From assembly GCA_003022125.1 (NCBI GenBank), contig PXQH01000026.1, positions 1 through 40,022 on the forward strand: a stretch of DNA of 40,022 nt. The letters are read 5' to 3'. The position numbers and the translations under genes were made by a program. Within the stretch, counting starts at the first letter, position 1. Every line of letters starts with the position of its first letter. This stretch comes from Cyanobacteria bacterium QS_8_64_29 (GTDB lineage: Bacteria > Cyanobacteriota > Cyanobacteriia > Cyanobacteriales > Rubidibacteraceae). Shown piece by piece: positions 36,910 to 40,022 of the stretch. The notes below the pieces were generated by a model, which saw only the letters and a list, made by a program, of their open reading frames with translations, did no database searches and was not told where the DNA came from.

Positions 36910-37490
36910 ACGGCAGCTTGCCCGATCCAGCGGACCGCCTCACCCAAATCGGCGGCGACGGCATCGGGGGCGCTGGGGTGCTGGTAGCGGCCCGCCAGGA
37001 CCGAGTCCCCATAGCCGGTGCGCACCAGAATCCCAGTGGCGCCGGCGTTATGGGCCAAATCGATGTCGGTGGCTTTATCGCCGACGACAAAGCTGCGCCC
37101 CAGGTCCAGATCATGGGCCCAGGCCGCAGCCACCAGCATGCCCGTGTTGGGCTTGCGCCACGCGCTCCAGCGGGCAAATTCTGGGACGCAGCCGCCGGCA
37201 GTGGGCGGCAGGTCCAGGCAGTAGTAGATGGCATCGAGCCAGGCTCGGGCCTGGGCGTGCAGGCAGCGGCTGAGCCGGCGGTGCAGGGCCTCGACGTGAG
37301 CGCAGCTGTAGTAGCCGCGGGCCGGGCCGGACTGGTTGGAGACCAGGCAGCAGAACCACTGCTGCTGGTTGAGCTGGCGCAGCGCCTGCGCCGCACCGGG
37401 AATGAGTTCTAAGTCCGCGACCTGGTGCAGGTAGCCGGCCTCGCGGTTGAGCACACCGTCGCGATCGAGAAAGACGGCCGCCCTAGCCAC
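36906..37490 (-). CDS. gmhB: HAD-type heptose-bisphosphate phosphatase-like protein
   Basis: A 194-residue HAD phosphatase of the histidinol/heptose-bisphosphate (GmhB) type. Motif I is FLDRDGVLN, motif II VSNQSG, motif III WRKPNTGM and motif IV VVGDKATDIDLA. GmhB removes the 7-phosphate of glycero-manno-heptose-1,7-bisphosphate for LPS core or S-layer glycans. The zinc loop of E. coli GmhB (CxH...CxC before RKP) is reduced: the first Cys remains (YYCLD), His is Asp and the CDC pair is replaced by WSAW. GTG at 37490 overlaps the upstream glycosyltransferase by 8 bases, so they are coupled. Confidence 0.85.
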   Translation of the reverse strand: MARAAVFLDRDGVLNREAGYLHQVADLELIPGAAQALRQLNQQQWFCCLVSNQSGPARGYYSCAHVEALHRRLSRCLHAQARAWLDAIYYCLDLPPTAGGCVPEFARWSAWRKPNTGMLVAAAWAHDLDLGRSFVVGDKATDIDLAHNAGATGILVRTGYGDSVLAGRYQHPSAPDAVAADLGEAVRWIGQAAV

Positions 37491-38445
37491 CCCACACTGC
37501 CTCCAGCACTGTCTCGGGTGCAATGTCGGCGATGTTGCCGGTGGGCGAGGCGATGCCCACGCAGCGATCGCGCTCGGGGGGCAGGAGCTTGTCGGGGTCA
37601 GTGGGGCCGAACAAAGCAATGGTGTAGGTACCGGTAGCCACGGCCAGGTGCATGGGGGCGCTATCAGTACACAGCAGCAAGCTACTGCCGCCGATGGTGG
37701 CGGCGAGCTTGCCCGCATCGGGCGGGGCGGTGGTTTTGAGCTCGGGGTCGGCTTGCTGCATGGCGGCCACCCAGTCGCGGTCCTCGGGGCCCTGCAGCAG
37801 CACGATGGGCAAATCGGGCTGCTTGTCGCGGATGTCGCGGACGATCGCCTGCCACTTCTGGGTGGGATAGGTTTTGTCGATGCCCTTATCGGCAGCCAGC
37901 CGGCTGCTGCCGCCGTGCAGCAGCACGTAGCGGCTGCCGGCAATGCCCAACCGCTGCTGCTCGCGCTCCACCCAGTCAATGTCGGGCTGAGGGAAACTTA
38001 GGCGCGGCGGCGGACAGGGCGCGGCAATGCCCAACCCCTGCAGCAGGTCGTGGTAGAGCTCGGCGGCGTACTGCTCGGGCTTGAGCGGGACCGGATCGGT
38101 CAGGAACCAGTCGGACTGGGTCTGATAGCCCACGCGGGTAGGAATGCCCGCCAACCACAGCAGCAGCCCCACGGTCCAGCGGCGGCCCAGCGCCAGGGCC
38201 GCTTCGTACTCGCGATCGCGCAGGGTGCCCAATAAATTAAGATAGTCTGCAGCTCCGTTGCGGGCTTTGAAATCAAACGTTAGCACGGAGTCGGCGTGCG
38301 GACAGACGCGGTAGGCGCCACGGGCGCGCGGTTCGACCAGAACGTCGACGATGGCCTGCGGGTACTGCTGCTTGAGCGTCTCCAGGGTGGGAAAAAACAG
38401 GATCTGGTCGCCAATGCCGCCGGGGACGAGGGCAAGGATCTGCAT
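37483..38445 (-). CDS. Glycosyltransferase family 9 (heptosyltransferase-like)
   Basis: A 320-residue GT-B protein of family 9, related to ADP-heptose:LPS heptosyltransferases. It has the N-terminal acceptor domain start MQILALVPGGIGDQILFFPT, and in the C-terminal donor domain YVLLHGGSSRL, PIVLLQGPEDRDW and LLLCTDSAPMHLAVATGTYT. It likely adds a sugar to an LPS-like surface glycan at the inner membrane. The overlap with the heptose-phosphatase gene supports a heptose link. ATG at 38445; divergent from ispD by 67 bases. Confidence 0.92.
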   Translation of the reverse strand: MQILALVPGGIGDQILFFPTLETLKQQYPQAIVDVLVEPRARGAYRVCPHADSVLTFDFKARNGAADYLNLLGTLRDREYEAALALGRRWTVGLLLWLAGIPTRVGYQTQSDWFLTDPVPLKPEQYAAELYHDLLQGLGIAAPCPPPRLSFPQPDIDWVEREQQRLGIAGSRYVLLHGGSSRLAADKGIDKTYPTQKWQAIVRDIRDKQPDLPIVLLQGPEDRDWVAAMQQADPELKTTAPPDAGKLAATIGGSSLLLCTDSAPMHLAVATGTYTIALFGPTDPDKLLPPERDRCVGIASPTGNIADIAPETVLEAVWGG

Positions 38446-38512
38446 GGCGCGGGTCAGCTACGGGCACGACGGTAAGCGAGCGTAGCACGTTGGGCATCCG
38501 GACGAGCCGAGC

Positions 38513-39220
38513 ATGCATTTACTGATTCCTGCGGCCGGTTTGGGCAGCCGCATGGGCGGCGATCGCAACAAGCTGCTGCTGAGGCTGTTGGATCGCCCCC
38601 TATTGGCTTGGACCCTGCTAGCCGTGCGCGAGGCCAGCACCATTCATTGGGTGGGGCTGATCGGCCAACCGGGGGACTTTGAGGCCTTTGAGGCCATTGC
38701 CAGCGAGGTGGGGCTGCCCCAGGCCATTCAATTCATCCGCGGCGGCGAGACGCGCCAGGACTCGGTCTACAACGGGCTGCAGGCGCTGCCGTCCCAGGCC
38801 GAGCGCGTGCTGATCCACGACGGGGCGCGCTGCCTAGTGACCTCCACGCTGCTGGATCGCTGCGGCGAGGCCCTGGATGGCTGCCAGGCCCTGATTGCGG
38901 CGGTCCCGGTCAAAGACACGGTCAAGATGGTGGATGGCGACGGCCGCATCGAGCAGACTCCGGATCGGCGCCGGATGTGGGCGGCCCAGACGCCACAAGG
39001 GTTTGAGGTGGCGCGGCTGCGGCAGTGCCACCACCAGGGCCGCGCCCGCGGCTGGCAGGTCACCGACGATGCCGCCCTGTTCGAGCGCTGCCAGCTCCCG
39101 GTCCGGACCATCCAGGGTGAGGAGACCAATCTCAAGGTCACCACGCAGGCGGATCTGGCCGTCGCCGAAGCGCTGCTGCGGCAGCAGTTGGTGCAGCCGG
39201 CGCAGCGGCGGCCCTCCTGA
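38513..39220 (+). CDS. ispD: 2-C-methyl-D-erythritol 4-phosphate cytidylyltransferase
   Basis: A 235-residue enzyme of the MEP pathway making CDP-methylerythritol for isoprenoids (carotenoids, phytyl chains, quinone tails). The CTP-binding start is LIPAAGLGSRMGGDRNKLLL; GGETRQDSVYNGL, LIHDGARC, VPVKDTVK and AAQTPQGFEV complete the IspD set, with DDA and GEETNLKVTT near the end. ATG at 38513. It is followed on the same strand by a YdcF-like gene. Confidence 0.96.
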   Translation: MHLLIPAAGLGSRMGGDRNKLLLRLLDRPLLAWTLLAVREASTIHWVGLIGQPGDFEAFEAIASEVGLPQAIQFIRGGETRQDSVYNGLQALPSQAERVLIHDGARCLVTSTLLDRCGEALDGCQALIAAVPVKDTVKMVDGDGRIEQTPDRRRMWAAQTPQGFEVARLRQCHHQGRARGWQVTDDAALFERCQLPVRTIQGEETNLKVTTQADLAVAEALLRQQLVQPAQRRPS

Positions 39221-39280
39221 GGGCGGGCACGCCGGCGTGATCGCCGCCGTCACTATTGTGGGCGAAGCGCAACAGAGGCC

Positions 39281-39922
39281 ATGGCACGGCGACCCAGGTG
39301 GCGGTGGTTGGGCGCAGCTCTGGCGCTGGGCTTGTTGGGGGCAGCCAGCGTCATTCCGCTGCAGTTGGCCCGGGCACGGCAGCAGCAGCCGCAGCCAGAG
39401 GCTGTGTTGGTACTAGGTGGAGGCGGCAGCGAGCGCATGCAGCGGGCGGCGCGGTTGTTGCGCCAGCGCCCGCAGCTCGAGGCCTGGATCTCGGCACCCA
39501 AGCAGACGTGGCCGGCCAACCGAGCTGCCTTTCGCCAGACAGGGGTGGCCCGCGATCGCCTGCACCCGGATTTTTGCCCCACCGACACGGTGACCAACTT
39601 CACCTGCCTGCTACAAAACGAGGCCTTCCAAGCGGCCGGGATCCAGCACCTGTACGTGGTGACCTCGGACTACCACATGCGACGCGCCCGCACCATCGCG
39701 GTGTTGGTGTTGGGCAGCCGCGGCATTGCCGTGACCCCGCTGGCGGTGCCCACCTCGCGATCGCCGGAGGACTGGCAGCGTGCAGCGCGGGATGCCCTCC
39801 GGTCGCTGCTGTGGCTGGCTACGGGCCGCACGGGTGCTGGCCTGGCGCAATGGCTGAGCACTCTTAAAACAGATAAAGAGATATTCTTGAAGACTATTCC
39901 TCTTTTGTTATTTTCGAGGTAA
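39281..39922 (+). CDS. YdcF-like (DUF218) membrane-anchored protein, C-terminus possibly altered
   Basis: A 213-residue protein with one N-terminal membrane helix (LGAALALGLLGAASVIPL) and a DUF218/YdcF domain: AVLVLGGGGSERMQRAARLL, a THxTN-like segment TDTVTNFTCL, and VVTSDYHMRRARTIAV. Relatives (SanA, ElyC, YdcF) act at the cell envelope; the reaction is unknown. The last ~20 residues (TLKTDKEIFLKTIPLLLFSR) are coded by AT-rich DNA unlike the rest and do not look like a family end. The natural C-terminus may have been cut by an insertion near 39857. Confidence 0.82.
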   Translation: MARRPRWRWLGAALALGLLGAASVIPLQLARARQQQPQPEAVLVLGGGGSERMQRAARLLRQRPQLEAWISAPKQTWPANRAAFRQTGVARDRLHPDFCPTDTVTNFTCLLQNEAFQAAGIQHLYVVTSDYHMRRARTIAVLVLGSRGIAVTPLAVPTSRSPEDWQRAARDALRSLLWLATGRTGAGLAQWLSTLKTDKEIFLKTIPLLLFSR

Positions 39923-39939
39923 TCTATAGCAATCACAAC

Positions 39940-40022
39940 TTACACGTGAACGAACCCGTACTGGCGTAGCATCGAAAATTTAAAGATGTCATGCTCGATA
40001 AGTAGCCGGAATAGCACCTTGA
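39940..40022 (-). CDS. 3' end of an unidentified gene (truncated by window edge)
   Basis: A minus-strand frame is open from the window edge to a TAA at 39942-39940 and encodes KVLFRLLIEHDIFKFSM followed by LRQYGFVHV. Base composition is much lower in GC than the rest of the window. It may be the C-terminus of a transposase or another acquired gene; I do not recognise the family. Only about 26 codons are visible, so this is weak. Confidence 0.3.
   Translation of the reverse strand, partial: KVLFRLLIEHDIFKFSMLRQYGFVHV

Noticed and set aside
37491-37979. N-terminal extension of the GmhB frame across the glycosyltransferase gene
   Set aside because: The extension is Pro/Ser/Cys-rich shadow sequence; the HAD motif starts right after the GTG at 37490.

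Overview
This window is about 40 kb of a GC-rich, gene-dense bacterial chromosome that is clearly cyanobacterial. It encodes photosystem II PsbZ next to lumazine synthase, a tandem PspA/Vipp1 (IM30) pair, phylloquinone-pathway MenB, a Tab2-type translation factor, a stearoyl-type Delta-9 desaturase, a LabA-like NYN protein and several small cyanobacteria-specific proteins. HIP1 palindromes (GCGATCGC) are scattered throughout. I cannot name the genus; the high GC content excludes many familiar cyanobacteria.

Layout. 1-5.1 kb: a truncated divergent gene, three tandem CYP110-like cytochrome P450 genes of which the middle one is decayed, then a DJ-1/PfpI protein. 5.2-8.7 kb: a ClC transporter fused to CBS and universal-stress domains, and the Tab2 homologue. 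8.8-11.4 kb: a PQQ sugar dehydrogenase pseudogene made by internal deletion, then a flavin reductase/MIF tautomerase/pyrF operon whose 5' end abuts a 115-bp IS-derived mini-element. 11.4-13.5 kb: overlapping lgt-cobM-Nudix genes. 13.6-18.4 kb: rlmN, menB, two PspA-family genes and an aminotransferase, all on the plus strand. 18.4-26.5 kb: a TauE/SafE permease, two rhodanese-fold proteins without the catalytic Cys, an RNase D-like exonuclease, trpB, thrS, a DUF2973-type membrane protein, a saccharopine-dehydrogenase-like protein and a mercaptopyruvate-type sulfurtransferase. 26.6-32.2 kb: LabA-like protein, leuA, a methionine-gamma-lyase-like enzyme, desC, a zinc-ribbon membrane protein with a probable frameshift, tRNA-Gly(GCC), ribH and psbZ. 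32.4-39.9 kb: a CCA-adding enzyme, a small conserved protein, an ABC1 kinase and a PP2C phosphatase, a heptose-phosphatase/glycosyltransferase pair, ispD and a YdcF-like protein. The last ~160 bases turn AT-rich and probably enter a different, possibly mobile, segment.

Most of the window is ordinary housekeeping and photosynthesis-support content. The genes do not form one large pathway; they group into short, tightly packed operons. I found no CRISPR array, phage module or clearly new multi-gene system. The most informative points are genome-decay and rearrangement events: the P450 triplet, a microhomology deletion, a mini-element set exactly at a Shine-Dalgarno/stop-codon boundary, and a frameshift at a HIP1-centred palindrome. 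Several family members also have changed key residues: an Arg at the ClC gating-glutamate position, Cys-less rhodaneses, a GmhB without its zinc ligands, and Glu for the first catalytic Asp in the CCA enzyme. No gene-free stretch exceeds 300 bases; the longest is the ~240-base gap upstream of the DUF2973 gene.
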